Shown here: positions 20,089-29,043 of the stretch, piece after piece
Numbering within the stretch: position 1 is the stretch's first letter
How the letters are laid out: each line of letters starts with the position of its first letter
Assembly (NCBI RefSeq): GCF_001541345.2
Contig: NZ_LMVL02000002.1
Coordinates: forward strand, 372,001-436,000
DNA: 64,000 bases
Source of the DNA: Gillisella vitis
GTDB taxonomy: Bacteria; Pseudomonadota; Alphaproteobacteria; Rhizobiales; Rhizobiaceae
Direction: 5' to 3'
Made by a program: the position numbers and the translations under genes
The notes under the pieces: model-generated
Seen by the model: the letters and a program-made list of their open reading frames with translations, nothing else
The model's database searches: none
What the model was told of the DNA's origin: nothing

Positions 20089-20346
20089 TCAGTGCAGGCT
20101 GACGGTTTTCAACTCGTCTTCTGCCGCCTTGAAGAAGGTGGAGGAGCGGTTATCGGTGAGCAGGATGGGTGTGCCGTCAGCGGCAAACAGTGCCCAGAGA
20201 TCCGTGCGCGGATCAATTTCCGGAGCATCTGGAAAACAGCGGGACACTTCGTCGTAACGGATCTTGCGGATATAGCCCACTTCGCCGGAGCCAAGATGTG
20301 CCAGCTCATTTTTCGAGAGCTTGGAGGTGGCTTCTTTAATCAACAT
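20089..20346 (-). CDS. DUF1150 family protein
   Basis: An 85-residue protein of a small alphaproteobacterial family often found downstream of a small heat-shock gene, as here. It begins MLIKEATSKLSKNELAHLG and has the family core GYIRKIRYDEV and LWALFAADGTPILLTD; no signal peptide or membrane segment. GGAG seven bases before the ATG supports the start. Function unknown; a link to Hsp20 expression or function is inferred from the pairing only. Confidence 0.88.
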   Translation of the reverse strand: MLIKEATSKLSKNELAHLGSGEVGYIRKIRYDEVSRCFPDAPEIDPRTDLWALFAADGTPILLTDNRSSTFFKAAEDELKTVSLH

Positions 20347-20489
20347 TCCGGATCTCCGTCATTGAGGGAGGGGCGGCACAACAGCCTTCACCAGGACGCG
20401 CGAAATCTGCTGTAACACCTTATATCTTTTGCATGATCTGTTCCTGAAACCGACCGGGTTCAAGGGACTTGTGCAAAAGCGCCATGATC

Positions 20490-20918
20490 CTAGTCTGAGG
20501 CGGAAATATTAATTTTCCTTACCATTTGCTGCGTATCAGGACGAATTAGTTCGACCACCAGTAGGCCGTTTCGCATCCGTGCGCGCGAAACGTCCATTCC
20601 GTCCGTTAACAGGAAACTGCGTTGAAAGTTCCGTGCAGCTATGCCGCGAAACAAATAATCGGCATCCGGCCGTTCGTTCTGAGAACCTCGAATGATCAGT
20701 TGGTTTCCCTCGACCAGAACCTCCAGATCGCTCTCGGAAAAGCCCGCCACGGCAAGGGTAATCCGTAACCGGTCGCCTTCCTGGTCGCTCGTGCGGCGAA
20801 CAAGCTCGATATTATAGGGCGGATAGCCGTCGCTGGTCCGGGCCAACTGGCTCAACACGGCATCGGTAATGTCGAAACCCAGCAGCAGGGGTGTGGTGAT
20901 GGATTTTGTCCGTCGCAT
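20490..20918 (-). CDS. Small heat-shock protein, Hsp20/alpha-crystallin family
   Basis: 142-residue ATP-independent chaperone: N-terminal arm beginning MRRTKSITTPLLLGFD, alpha-crystallin domain (YNIELVRRTSDQEGDRLRIT, then LAVAGFSESDLEVLVEGNQL and the RGIAARNFQRSF strand) and a short C-terminal arm. It holds unfolding proteins for refolding by DnaK/ClpB. The C-terminal I-x-I anchor is present as INI. A RpoH-like promoter lies upstream with a leader of about 95 bases. The DUF1150 gene follows 143 bases later on the same strand. Confidence 0.93.
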   Translation of the reverse strand: MRRTKSITTPLLLGFDITDAVLSQLARTSDGYPPYNIELVRRTSDQEGDRLRITLAVAGFSESDLEVLVEGNQLIIRGSQNERPDADYLFRGIAARNFQRSFLLTDGMDVSRARMRNGLLVVELIRPDTQQMVRKINISASD

Positions 20919-21022
20919 TCTGTCCTCGTCTTGCCCCTCCGCTGGCCGACAAGTCGGTCCTTGCCTGCCAGTCGTTGCGGGATTGTGTTTCCGGTGGTCG
21001 GCATGTCTGTACTTTGGTTAAG

Positions 21023-21053
21023 ATATGGGAGTCCCGAGGGCGGTAAACAAGCG
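21023..21053 (-). promoter_or_regulatory. RpoH (sigma-32)-type promoter of hsp20
   Basis: Reading the minus strand: CGCTTGTT, 16 bases, then CCCATAT. This fits the rhizobial RpoH consensus (CTTGAA, about 17 bases, CCATAT) with two mismatches in the -35. The start point would be near 21015, leaving a leader of about 95 bases. I did not find a clear ROSE-type thermometer in it. Confidence 0.65.
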
Positions 21054-21130
21054 TTTGACCGGTACGATAGATCTTGACAATAGCCCGGCTGCCCGTCCAT
21101 CAAACCCTATCAATCCAAGGATAGGCCCGC

Positions 21131-22075
21131 ATGGAAAAGCCCAGAAAAATCATCATCGATACCGATCCTGGTCAGGACGATGCCGCAGCCATCATGCTGG
21201 CGCTTGCCAGTCCCGATCAGTTGGACGTCCTCGGCCTGACGGTGGTTGCAGGAAATGTTCCCCTGTCGATGACCAGCCGCAATGCCCGTATCGTGTGCGA
21301 ACTGTCGGGCCGATCAGATCTGCCGGTCTATGAAGGCGCGTTAAAGCCCCTAGAACGGCCCCAGGTGACAGCGGAACATGTGCATGGCAAGACCGGGCTG
21401 GACGGGGCAGAGCTCGATGAGCCAGTTATGCCGGTTCAAGACCAGCATGCGGTCGACTTTATCATCGACACCATTCGCCGCGAACCAGCAGGCACCATTA
21501 CGCTCTGCACGCTCGGACCGCAGACCAATATTGCCCTGGCCCTGCAAAAGGCCCCGGATATTGCACCGCGCATTCGCGAACTGGTGATGATGGGCGGTGG
21601 CTTTTTCGAGGGCGGCAATATTACCCCTGCGGCGGAGTTCAATGTCTATGTCGATCCGCAGGCATCCAAGATAGTGTTTGATTCGGGAATACCGATCGTG
21701 ATGATGCCGCTGGACGTCACCCACCAGCTTTTGACCACCAAGGCCCGCGTTGCCCGCATTGGCGCCATCGGTACACGGGTGGCCGAGGTCATGGTTGCCT
21801 GGCTGGAGTTTTTCGAGCGTTTCGATATCGAGAAATACGGCTCGGATGGTGGACCGTTGCATGATCCAAGCGTGATCGCCTATCTTCTCCAGCCAGAGCT
21901 GTTTTCCGGGCGTGATTGCAATGTGGAAATCGAAACCGCATCAGACCTGACGGTTGGCATGACGGTGGTGGATTGGTGGCGCGTGACCGGTCGCACGCCC
22001 AATGCCAAGGTGATGCGCGATGTCGATGCTGACGGGTTCTTTGCCTTGCTGACGGAACGGTTGGCACGCCTTTAA
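21131..22075 (+). CDS. Inosine/uridine-preferring nucleoside hydrolase family protein
   Basis: 314 residues, cytoplasmic; cleaves the N-glycosidic bond of ribonucleosides to base plus ribose. The calcium-binding signature is IIDTDPGQDDAAAIMLAL near residues 8-25, and the distal HDPSVIAYLL near 240 completes the metal site. Specificity (pyrimidine, purine or inosine/uridine) cannot be told. Followed at 82 bases by a pyrimidine 5'-nucleotidase, so the two may act in turn on nucleotides, with the ribokinase at 35002 a possible next step. Confidence 0.93.
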   Translation: MEKPRKIIIDTDPGQDDAAAIMLALASPDQLDVLGLTVVAGNVPLSMTSRNARIVCELSGRSDLPVYEGALKPLERPQVTAEHVHGKTGLDGAELDEPVMPVQDQHAVDFIIDTIRREPAGTITLCTLGPQTNIALALQKAPDIAPRIRELVMMGGGFFEGGNITPAAEFNVYVDPQASKIVFDSGIPIVMMPLDVTHQLLTTKARVARIGAIGTRVAEVMVAWLEFFERFDIEKYGSDGGPLHDPSVIAYLLQPELFSGRDCNVEIETASDLTVGMTVVDWWRVTGRTPNAKVMRDVDADGFFALLTERLARL

Positions 22076-22157
22076 ACCTGGTGCAAATCCTCCTTATCCT
22101 TCCTGGTGTCCTGATCCGGCCATTTTCTTTTGGCCGGGCCTGTGGCACATCTGAGGG

Positions 22158-22910
22158 ATGAGCACACCGAAAACGTCACCAGAGCCCGCCGATTTTACCC
22201 ATATCCGTGATTGGGTCTTCGACCTCGACAACACGCTTTATCCGCATCACATCAATCTGTTTGCCCAGATCGATCGCAACATGACCGCCTATGTCGCGGA
22301 TCTGTTGCAGATGGAGCCCGATGACGCGCGCGTCCTGCAAAAGCGCTACTATCATGAGCATGGTACGACATTGGCAGGCCTGATGGCCCATCACGGCGTC
22401 GACCCGAACGATTTCCTGGAAAAGGCCCATGCCATCGATTATTCCGCCCTGTTGCCGGATACGGCGCTGGGAGAAGCGATCAAGGCTCTGCCGGGACGGA
22501 AGTTTATTTTCACCAATGGCACGGTGGAGCATGCGGAGGCGGCAGCGAGGGCGCTCGGCATTCTCGATCATTTCGACGACATTTTCGATATCGTTGCTGC
22601 GGCCTATCTGCCGAAACCGGCCAGCCAGACCTATGACACATTCACCCGGCTGAAGCAGATCGATGCCGGGCAGGCAGCGATGTTCGAGGATCTGCCGCGC
22701 AATCTTGTCGTGCCGAAGGCGCTGGGCATGAAAACCGTGCTGCTCGTGCCGCGCAATCTGGAAGCCGTGGTGCTGGAAAGCTGGGAACGGATGGATAGTG
22801 ACGAAGGCCATGCGCATGTCGATTACGCGACCGACGATCTGGCTGGCTTCCTTGCCTCTCTTTTGGCAGGTGGAGAGTTTCAGGTTCAGAGTGAGCCAGA
22901 CAGGCCTTAG
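22158..22910 (+). CDS. Pyrimidine 5'-nucleotidase (HAD superfamily)
   Basis: 250 residues of the HAD-IA subfamily close to yeast Sdt1/Phm8: motif I FDLDNTLYPHHINLF near 17-31, motif II IFTNGT near 115, motif III Lys in LPKPASQTYDTF, motif IV FEDLPRN near 177. It should dephosphorylate pyrimidine nucleotides such as UMP/CMP; the family assignment is secure, substrate is inferred. GAGGG is close before the ATG. A 15-base palindrome (22912-22926) follows. Confidence 0.92.
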   Translation: MSTPKTSPEPADFTHIRDWVFDLDNTLYPHHINLFAQIDRNMTAYVADLLQMEPDDARVLQKRYYHEHGTTLAGLMAHHGVDPNDFLEKAHAIDYSALLPDTALGEAIKALPGRKFIFTNGTVEHAEAAARALGILDHFDDIFDIVAAAYLPKPASQTYDTFTRLKQIDAGQAAMFEDLPRNLVVPKALGMKTVLLVPRNLEAVVLESWERMDSDEGHAHVDYATDDLAGFLASLLAGGEFQVQSEPDRP

Positions 22911-23141
22911 AGCATCGGTCCGATGCGCTAGATAGTTATTGAATACAACATTACGAAAAAGTAACCAGCATTACAGAACCTTAAGTGGCCGCCGCAGGGG
23001 CGAGTGCCTATCCTCTCGATATTGCAGATCACAGCCTGTCTCAGGCCGACGGTGTTCTGCAACGGTTATACGGCTGCATCGTTTGCTCACAGAACCGATT
23101 TCCGGTCTTGAAACGATGTGGCACCGAGGAAAGGAAACTCC
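22911..23141. other. Intergenic region with a short palindrome
   Basis: 231 bases between the nucleotidase and the EF-hand gene. GCATCGG-T-CCGATGC (22912-22926) forms a hairpin just after the stop. No convincing coding region; the short ORFs in it have no family features. A good Shine-Dalgarno (AAAGGAA) ends it. Confidence 0.6.
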
Positions 23142-23945
23142 ATGAGTGCGAAGAAAACGACCATTGCGGCCCTGGCGGCTACCCTGCTGGTCAGCGCGTC
23201 ATCCGGTGCCGTATTTGCAAAAGACGTTAAGGCTCCACCGCCACCTCCACCACGGCCTGAAGAGATGCGCGACGCCTGCGGTCCCCGTCCGATGATGATG
23301 CATGGACCGGCAGCGATGTTCATCTTTGCCCTCCAGCAATTCGACACCAACAAGGATGGCAAGATTTCCAAGGAAGAGGCCAAGGACGCTGAAGACAAGC
23401 TGTTCACGGCCATCGATACTGACAAGGACGGCGTTCTGACGCCGGGTGAATTGCGCAAGTTCCATGAAGCACGCATGGAGGCCATGCGTGCCGAGATGCC
23501 GAAACCTCCGGCGCCTGAGGGTGCTGCGCCAGCCGATCCGAACGGGCCAAAGCCTGACGAGGCCACGGATAAGGCGACCCCGCCGCCGCCAGGTGGCCCC
23601 GGTGCTGAAGACGACGCGATGGGAGCGCCCAATGACGGTATGGCCGATTGCGGTCCGAACCGTCCAGGGCCTGAACGCTGGGCGAAGGAACGCGGTCCGG
23701 AGGGCGAGCGAATGGGTGGACCCAAGGGTCCGCATGGCCATCGCCCGATGATGGCGATGGGGCCAATGGGCGGTCCAATGGGTGCGATGCGCCTGCTGGA
23801 GAAGGTCGATACCGATGAAAATGGCCAGATCAGCAAGGCCGAAGCCGATGCGGCTCTGGATAAGCTGTTCACCCGTCTGGATACCAATAAGGATGGGTTC
23901 ATTTCGGCCGATGACTTCCCGAAGGGCCCATCGCTCCTGCCTTGA
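23142..23945 (+). CDS. Exported EF-hand calcium-binding protein
   Basis: 267 residues. An N-terminal signal peptide (residues 1-27, ending GAVFA-K) sends it to the periplasm. Four EF-hand loops with the canonical D-x-D/N-x-D/N-G spacing lie at 68-79, 92-103, 223-234 and 247-258. The pairs flank a Pro/Gly/Met-rich linker (about 115-215) with several Pro runs. Function unknown; calcium binding at all four sites is likely from the ligand residues. It has a good RBS and is followed by a strong terminator, so is a single-gene unit. The ATG at 23118 is rejected because it lacks a signal peptide. Confidence 0.9.
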   Translation: MSAKKTTIAALAATLLVSASSGAVFAKDVKAPPPPPPRPEEMRDACGPRPMMMHGPAAMFIFALQQFDTNKDGKISKEEAKDAEDKLFTAIDTDKDGVLTPGELRKFHEARMEAMRAEMPKPPAPEGAAPADPNGPKPDEATDKATPPPPGGPGAEDDAMGAPNDGMADCGPNRPGPERWAKERGPEGERMGGPKGPHGHRPMMAMGPMGGPMGAMRLLEKVDTDENGQISKAEADAALDKLFTRLDTNKDGFISADDFPKGPSLLP

Positions 23946-24025
23946 TTGTTTGGCAATGATTACCCGAGCCTGATTGCTTGTGTTTCGATAGCCAAGTGCG
24001 GATATGCAAGAGATCTTAAATGAGA

Positions 24026-24058
24026 AGCGCCGTGCGTCAGGGACGCACGGCGCTTTTT
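24026..24058 (+). terminator. Rho-independent terminator after EF-hand gene
   Basis: Perfect 13-bp stem AGCGCCGTGCGTC / GACGCACGGCGCT, 3-base loop, T5 tail. It also lies after the convergent chemoreceptor gene (stop at 24104). Confidence 0.92.
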
Positions 24059-24103
24059 GCTCTACCGATCAGGCAGAAGAGAGCCCGACATCACCGGCGA
24101 AAA

Positions 24104-26023
24104 TCAGAATTCCTCCCAATTGTCACGGCTGACGGCGGCATTGCCATGGCTGACCGGAACAGACTGCTGGGCTCTGCGCGGCGCCTGTGCTCTTGGAGCA
24201 GGCGCAGGCGAGACCTGTGCTGAGCGTACTGGCTGGGCGACATCGTTTCCGGTTCTAAATTGTGCGAGCAGATCCGAAAGGCGACGGCTTTCCTGATTGA
24301 GGCCAGCCCCGGCGGCATTCATTTCTTCCACCATGGCGGCATTCTGCTGAGTGGCCTGGTCCATATGGTTGACGGCGGTATTGACCTCCGCCAGACCGCT
24401 GGCCTGTTCCTGGGCTGCCGTCGCAATGGCATCCATATGCTGGTTCATGTCCTCGACCACCTTGGAAATGGTCGTCAGGCCTTCGCCGGTATCGTTGACC
24501 AGCTTAACGCCTTCGCTGACAGCCGCTTCCGAATTGCCGATCAGCGACTTGATTTCCTTGGCGGCATTGGCGGAACGTTGCGCCAGTTCGCGCACTTCCT
24601 GGGCAACGACCGCAAAGCCCTTGCCTGCTTCACCAGCGCGGGCGGCCTCGACCCCCGCATTCAAGGCCAGAAGGTTGGTCTGGAAGGCGATCTCGTCGAT
24701 CACGCTGATGATCTGGGTGATCTTGCGCGAGGCATCCTCGATCCTCTCCATGGCGGAGACGGCATTGTTGACCACGGTCGCCGAATGTTCGGCATGCTGG
24801 CGGGCATTGCGCACCAGATTTCGCGCTTCACCAGTCCGCTTGGATGTTGCTTGTACGTTGGAAGTGATCTGCTCCAGCGCGGCGGCAGTCTCCTCTAGCG
24901 AGGCGGCCTGCTGTTCAGTGCGCTTGGCCAGTGTGTCGGAGGCTTGCGAAATTTCACCGCTGCCATTGGTTACACCCTTGCCGACTTGCCCAACGGCCAC
25001 GAGCGCGGAACGCAACTGGTTGACCGAGGCATTGAAGTCGTGGCGAAGCGGTTCGAACTGGGCGGCAAACTGCTGATCAATTTCGCAGAGAAGGTCGCAG
25101 GAGGCCAGCCGCTTCAGGCCGGCGGCCAGTGCGCCCGTTGCTTCGTTCAGGCGGCGTTCGGCATCTTCCTCGGCGCGGCGCTGGACATCCTTGCGTTCCT
25201 GCTCCGCATTGAGCCGGTTCTGTTCGGTTTGTGCTTCCAGCTGAACTTTCGCCAGGGCCGACTGGCGCATGACTTCGACGGCGCCAGCCATTTCCCCGAT
25301 TTCGTCCTTGCGGTCGGCGTCGGGTACGGTGACATCCAGCTTGCCATCGGCGATATGCAGCATCACCTTTGCCATTCGGGTCACAGGGCGTGATACCCCC
25401 AGGATAATCCAGCCGGTCAGGATGCTCATCAACAGCACGCCGAACAGAATGACACCAATGGTGACATAGGAGGACTGCGTATAGGCTGCCTCGGCAGCTG
25501 TGCTCGACGCTGCCGCACCGCTATCGTTGAGCTTGATGATTTCACCAAGCGCAATGAAGCTGTCGACCAGCGGCTGACGGGCTGGGGCGATTGCGGCGGT
25601 TGCTGCAACCTGATCCTTGGCGGCGACGGCGCTGATGATCTTCTTTTGAAATTCGAGATAGCGGGTCCACTTGGCTTCGAAATCGCCCCACAATTTCTTC
25701 TCAGCATCGTTGCGCAGGGTTGCGCGGAAGTCCGCATAGGATTTCGGAATGGATGCATCCATTTCCACGAACTCGTCATCCAGCCCTTTGATCTCGGCTG
25801 GATCGACGGCAATGGTCTTGCGGATCGTCGTCGTGTGATAGCGCAACATGGTAAACTGAATGCCATCCAGTTTCGCCATCCGTGGCATCCACACCTGCCG
25901 GGTATCGGAGGCTGCTGAAAAGACCACGGACGTCTGCTTGTAGCTGAACAGGCCAAGGAGGATGACAAGCATAAGTGCCGCCCCTGCCATGACCATTAAT
26001 CGCGTTGAAATCCTCAAACTCAT
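24104..26023 (-). CDS. Methyl-accepting chemotaxis protein
   Basis: 639 residues from the ATG preceded by a GGGGGG run; the 18-residue upstream extension is not favoured. Layout: membrane helix (about 7-30), periplasmic four-helix-bundle sensor (about 31-170), second helix (about 172-195), HAMP regions, and a long cytoplasmic signalling domain with the conserved hairpin [24 protein letters not shown] region. The last five residues are NWEEF, the CheR/CheB tether seen on high-abundance receptors. No che genes are nearby, so it is an orphan receptor. Ligand unknown. Confidence 0.95.
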   Translation of the reverse strand: MSLRISTRLMVMAGAALMLVILLGLFSYKQTSVVFSAASDTRQVWMPRMAKLDGIQFTMLRYHTTTIRKTIAVDPAEIKGLDDEFVEMDASIPKSYADFRATLRNDAEKKLWGDFEAKWTRYLEFQKKIISAVAAKDQVAATAAIAPARQPLVDSFIALGEIIKLNDSGAAASSTAAEAAYTQSSYVTIGVILFGVLLMSILTGWIILGVSRPVTRMAKVMLHIADGKLDVTVPDADRKDEIGEMAGAVEVMRQSALAKVQLEAQTEQNRLNAEQERKDVQRRAEEDAERRLNEATGALAAGLKRLASCDLLCEIDQQFAAQFEPLRHDFNASVNQLRSALVAVGQVGKGVTNGSGEISQASDTLAKRTEQQAASLEETAAALEQITSNVQATSKRTGEARNLVRNARQHAEHSATVVNNAVSAMERIEDASRKITQIISVIDEIAFQTNLLALNAGVEAARAGEAGKGFAVVAQEVRELAQRSANAAKEIKSLIGNSEAAVSEGVKLVNDTGEGLTTISKVVEDMNQHMDAIATAAQEQASGLAEVNTAVNHMDQATQQNAAMVEEMNAAGAGLNQESRRLSDLLAQFRTGNDVAQPVRSAQVSPAPAPRAQAPRRAQQSVPVSHGNAAVSRDNWEEF

Positions 26024-26077
26024 CACTATGCCCCCCAGGCTGGCATCCAATATTTGGTTGCCTGAGGATTGACCCAA

Positions 26078-26338
26078 ATTGATAAATTAAAAATGAAAGT
26101 ATCGATAATATAAGGCGTAATTTACGCCTTATGATTGTGCCGCAACGAGAGACATATTGTCACTGAAAGCAAAAATGCGATGGGCTGATTTTAAAGCCTC
26201 AGCGATCCATCGCCAGACTGAGTAACAGCTTCGGAAAGCCCGGTTACCTGTTGTCCAGATGAGTGACCATCTAGACATGCGCGTTCAGCGTTCATAAACG
26301 CACTGTCATTCAGGCGACTAATCATTTTAAAGGAGAAA
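26078..26338. other. Intergenic region between MCP and tRNA-Arg
   Basis: 261 AT-rich bases. The main content is the 23-bp palindrome at 26110-26132; nothing coding is seen. Confidence 0.6.
26110..26132. repeat. 23-bp near-perfect palindrome upstream of the MCP gene
   Basis: ATAAGGCGTAA-T-TTACGCCTTAT, 11-bp perfect arms, about 90-110 bases before the MCP start on the minus strand. There is no T-run on either side, so an operator is more likely than a terminator. Confidence 0.6.
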
Positions 26339-26415
26339 TGGCGCACCCGAAGAGATTCGAACTCCTGACCCCCAGATTCGTAGTCTGGTGCTCTATCCAG
26401 CTGAGCTACGGGTGC
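26339..26415 (-). tRNA. tRNA-Arg (anticodon ACG)
   Basis: On the minus strand a 77-base cloverleaf: acceptor GCACCCG pairs with CGGGTGC, D-arm AGCTCAGCTGGATAGAGC, anticodon loop CTACGAA (ACG, decoding CGN as inosine), T-arm with GTTCGAATC, encoded CCA. It is free-standing between the chemoreceptor and the histidine kinase genes. Confidence 0.96.
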
Positions 26416-26572
26416 GTCTGACGCCGTCGTTTCCGTTGGCGTGCCGATCCTCTAAAGCGAGACGTGTTTGATTGCAAGCAGAATCGGTAAAAAAATCCGG
26501 TTTGATTTCCAGTTTGTCTCTAACGGTCTGAAGAAATTTGTCTTTTCGCCGTCATTCTTGAAGCCGGCTTCA

Positions 26573-28045
26573 TTATGCCCGAAGCCGGAAGGTGTCGAGC
26601 GCCACCGGCCTGTCTGGAATTTCGATCCGGAACTGTGTGCCAGAGGATGGTTTTTCCATAAGCGCGATCGTTCCCCCATGCGCCAGCACGATTTCGCGGG
26701 CGATGGCGAGGCCGAGGCCTGTGCCGCCAGATCTTGCCGAGCCGCGAAACGGTGTGAACAGGTTTTCGCGCGCTTTGCGCGGCAGGCCGGGGCCGTTGTC
26801 GTCAACGGTGATTGCAACGACGCTGCCGATGCGGTGAGCCGATAGCAAGATGCGGGGTGTTGCGGTAGTCATTTCCGTCATGGCGGATGAAAGCGCCTGG
26901 GCGGCATTGCGGCAGAGATTATGAATGACACGGAACAATTGTTCGCTGTCGGCGTCGATTTCTATGTCAGGTGAAATCTGATCGACAAAGTCGATGCCCT
27001 TGTCCAGAGCAAGAATATCCTGAACTTCCTGGCTGAGCGTGGAGAGCACAAACCTGCGCCGGCGTGGCTCGGCTTCCGAAGCCTGTCCATAGGCCAGCAC
27101 TTCACTCGTATAGCCCACGGCACGGTCGATCGTGCGCACCAGTTTAGGCGCAAAGCTCTTCACCATCGGATCGTCGACATCCACCAACCGGTCGGACATC
27201 AACTGGGCAGAGGCAAGGATATTGCGCATGTCATGATTGATCTTGGAAACGGCAAGGCCGAGATCGGCCAGGCTTTTCTGCTGCCTCAGGGTCTTTTGCA
27301 GATCCTCCTGCATCGTGGCCAGATGGCGGGCGACAAAGGCCAATTCGTCGCGACCGTTGACCACTTCCATGACCCTATCAGGATTTTCCGGGTCGCTGGC
27401 AAATCCCTGTATATTGCGGCTCAGCCGACGAATCGGATTGATGAGCATCCGGTTCAGCGTCACGAACAGCAGGAGGCCGGTGATCACCGAAATGATCAAC
27501 GACACGACGGCAATGCGCGTTGCATAGGCCAATAATCCGCGGTGAAGAGGCGCATCGGACATCACCACTTCCACCCGCATCGACGTATCGCCGATCGGGC
27601 CGGAAACGCTGATCAGCCTATTGCCGCCGAATAACAGGGTGTCGACTGCGTCCTTGATGGCCGTCAATGTCCCCACATCGGAAATGTCATATTGACCATC
27701 CACTTCCTGTGGCATGTCCGCCATGGCCAGCAGCCGCGTCGTGCCATCCTTGGTGAGCGCAATCGCCTTGGTCCCGGTAGCAAGCAGGGTGTCGGCCTGG
27801 ACGTCCTTGGGTAGTTCAGGAGACTGTAGTCCATCGATCACCACTGCGGCGGCGGCTGCCTTGTTGATATGGTTTTTCAGCCAATTGAGGCGCATCGTGG
27901 CAATCGACGGCGCGAAAATCAGCACCTGCGCCGCAAGGACGAAAACGACGGTCAATACCAGCAGCTTGCCGGAAAGGCCGCGCAACCGGCTGGGCATCGA
28001 CGCTGCCTGCGCCTGCTTTGCGTCCTGTGCCTTTCGCCTGCCCAT
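26573..28045 (-). CDS. Orphan sensor histidine kinase
   Basis: 490 residues. A basic tail, membrane helix (about 27-48), periplasmic sensor (about 50-170), second helix (about 172-197), HAMP (about 198-250), then the kinase. The phosphoacceptor His271 sits in SKINHDMRNILAS, unlike the usual SHELRTPL box. ATP-binding boxes follow: a DNGPGLP N-box/G1 region and GTGLGLAIAREIV. GAGG precedes the ATG. No response regulator is adjacent, so its partner is unknown. Signal unknown. Confidence 0.92.
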   Translation of the reverse strand: MGRRKAQDAKQAQAASMPSRLRGLSGKLLVLTVVFVLAAQVLIFAPSIATMRLNWLKNHINKAAAAAVVIDGLQSPELPKDVQADTLLATGTKAIALTKDGTTRLLAMADMPQEVDGQYDISDVGTLTAIKDAVDTLLFGGNRLISVSGPIGDTSMRVEVVMSDAPLHRGLLAYATRIAVVSLIISVITGLLLFVTLNRMLINPIRRLSRNIQGFASDPENPDRVMEVVNGRDELAFVARHLATMQEDLQKTLRQQKSLADLGLAVSKINHDMRNILASAQLMSDRLVDVDDPMVKSFAPKLVRTIDRAVGYTSEVLAYGQASEAEPRRRRFVLSTLSQEVQDILALDKGIDFVDQISPDIEIDADSEQLFRVIHNLCRNAAQALSSAMTEMTTATPRILLSAHRIGSVVAITVDDNGPGLPRKARENLFTPFRGSARSGGTGLGLAIAREIVLAHGGTIALMEKPSSGTQFRIEIPDRPVALDTFRLRA

Positions 28046-28486
28046 CGACTAGCCTCATTTTGCCGGGTGGTACTTTGGTTTTCTGTACCATTTGCCAGCT
28101 GTGCCGCATCATGTCGACCACAGCATACCATGCCTCGTGCATCCGGTAAAATGCGGTGCAGCAAAGATTTTGGCTCCAGCGCGATACATCAAATATGGTG
28201 AATCAGGCTCGGTGTAGCTTTTTTATGCGTGGGATGATTGATGGGTCTGACAGGGGTATGCTTGAATGGCGACAAGCGAAAAAAACGCCTGGTTCCGGTG
28301 GATTTTGCCAGAGTTCTGAGCCCGGGAAAGCCCTGGCAAGATTGACTCTCGCCTCTATCCTCCGTATAAGCCGCGCGGCTTGCATAGGTTTCCCGTTCTG
28401 CGGGCCCGTAATGCTTGCCTTAATCCTAACGCTCTTGCAATTCGTTGCAAACCCAAGAAGGGCCGCACACCGCGGTATTTAAAAAA
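28046..28486. other. Divergent intergenic region, histidine kinase / rpmH
   Basis: 441 bases. The right part holds the rpmH promoter (28342-28370) and its leader of about 110 bases; the left part presumably holds the kinase promoter. ORFs of up to 110 codons here have no family features and are treated as chance. Confidence 0.6.
28342..28370 (+). promoter_or_regulatory. Sigma-70-type promoter of rpmH
   Basis: TTGACT, 17 bases, TATAAG: a strong vegetative promoter. The transcript would start near 28377 and have an about 110-base leader before rpmH. Confidence 0.75.
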
Positions 28487-28621
28487 ATGAAGCGTACCTA
28501 TCAACCGTCCAAGCTCGTTCGCGCACGTCGTCACGGCTTTCGCGCTCGCATGGCAACCAAGGGTGGCCGTAAGGTTCTGTGTGCTCGTCGCGCTCGCGGC
28601 CGCGCACGTCTTTCGGCTTAA
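28487..28621 (+). CDS. rpmH: 50S ribosomal protein L34
   Basis: 44 residues, [20 protein letters not shown] then a basic tail ending RLSA, the normal L34 sequence and length. It is a late-binding protein of the large subunit. The ATG directly follows an A7 tract with no clear Shine-Dalgarno. rnpA follows 32 bases later as in almost all bacteria. Confidence 0.98.
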   Translation: MKRTYQPSKLVRARRHGFRARMATKGGRKVLCARRARGRARLSA

Positions 28622-28653
28622 GGCCGGGTTGGCCCGATGAAAGCGCCGGGCTT

Positions 28654-29043
28654 ATGACGTCACTTAAGACATCCAAAACTGTCGGGCGGCTGAAAAGCCG
28701 CCCGCAGTTTCTTGCTGTTCGCGCCGGCGAAAAGCGCAAGGGGCGCTACATCCTCCTCGAAGTGCTGGATCGGGCCGAACCCGATACGCCACCGCGCGTC
28801 GGTTTCACCGTCACGAAAAAGCATGGCAATGCTGTCGAGCGCAATCGTATGCGACGCCGGTTAAAAGAAGCTGTGCGGACTGGCGCGGGCTTTGCAATGC
28901 AGCCCGGACATGACTATGTGATCGTTGCGCGACGCGACGTGCTTGCGGCTCCTTTTGGCGAGCTTCAGAACGTGTTGCAGCGCCGTATTCAAGAAAAATC
29001 CAATGTTCGGCGTCAAGATACGGCCCGTTCCAGGAAAGTATGA
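28654..29043 (+). CDS. rnpA: Ribonuclease P protein component
   Basis: 129-residue basic protein that assists the RNase P RNA in 5' tRNA maturation. The signature [26 protein letters not shown] is complete (GFTVTKK, then [10 protein letters not shown]). The frame is open upstream inside rpmH; the ATG at 28654 gives the family's start ([20 protein letters not shown]). The stop TGA overlaps the yidC start ATG, so translation is coupled. yidD, often between these two, is absent here. Confidence 0.97.
   Translation: MTSLKTSKTVGRLKSRPQFLAVRAGEKRKGRYILLEVLDRAEPDTPPRVGFTVTKKHGNAVERNRMRRRLKEAVRTGAGFAMQPGHDYVIVARRDVLAAPFGELQNVLQRRIQEKSNVRRQDTARSRKV

Noticed and set aside
20919..21015. ROSE-type RNA thermometer in the hsp20 leader
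   Set aside because: No segment pairs well with the Shine-Dalgarno, and the ROSE core was not found.
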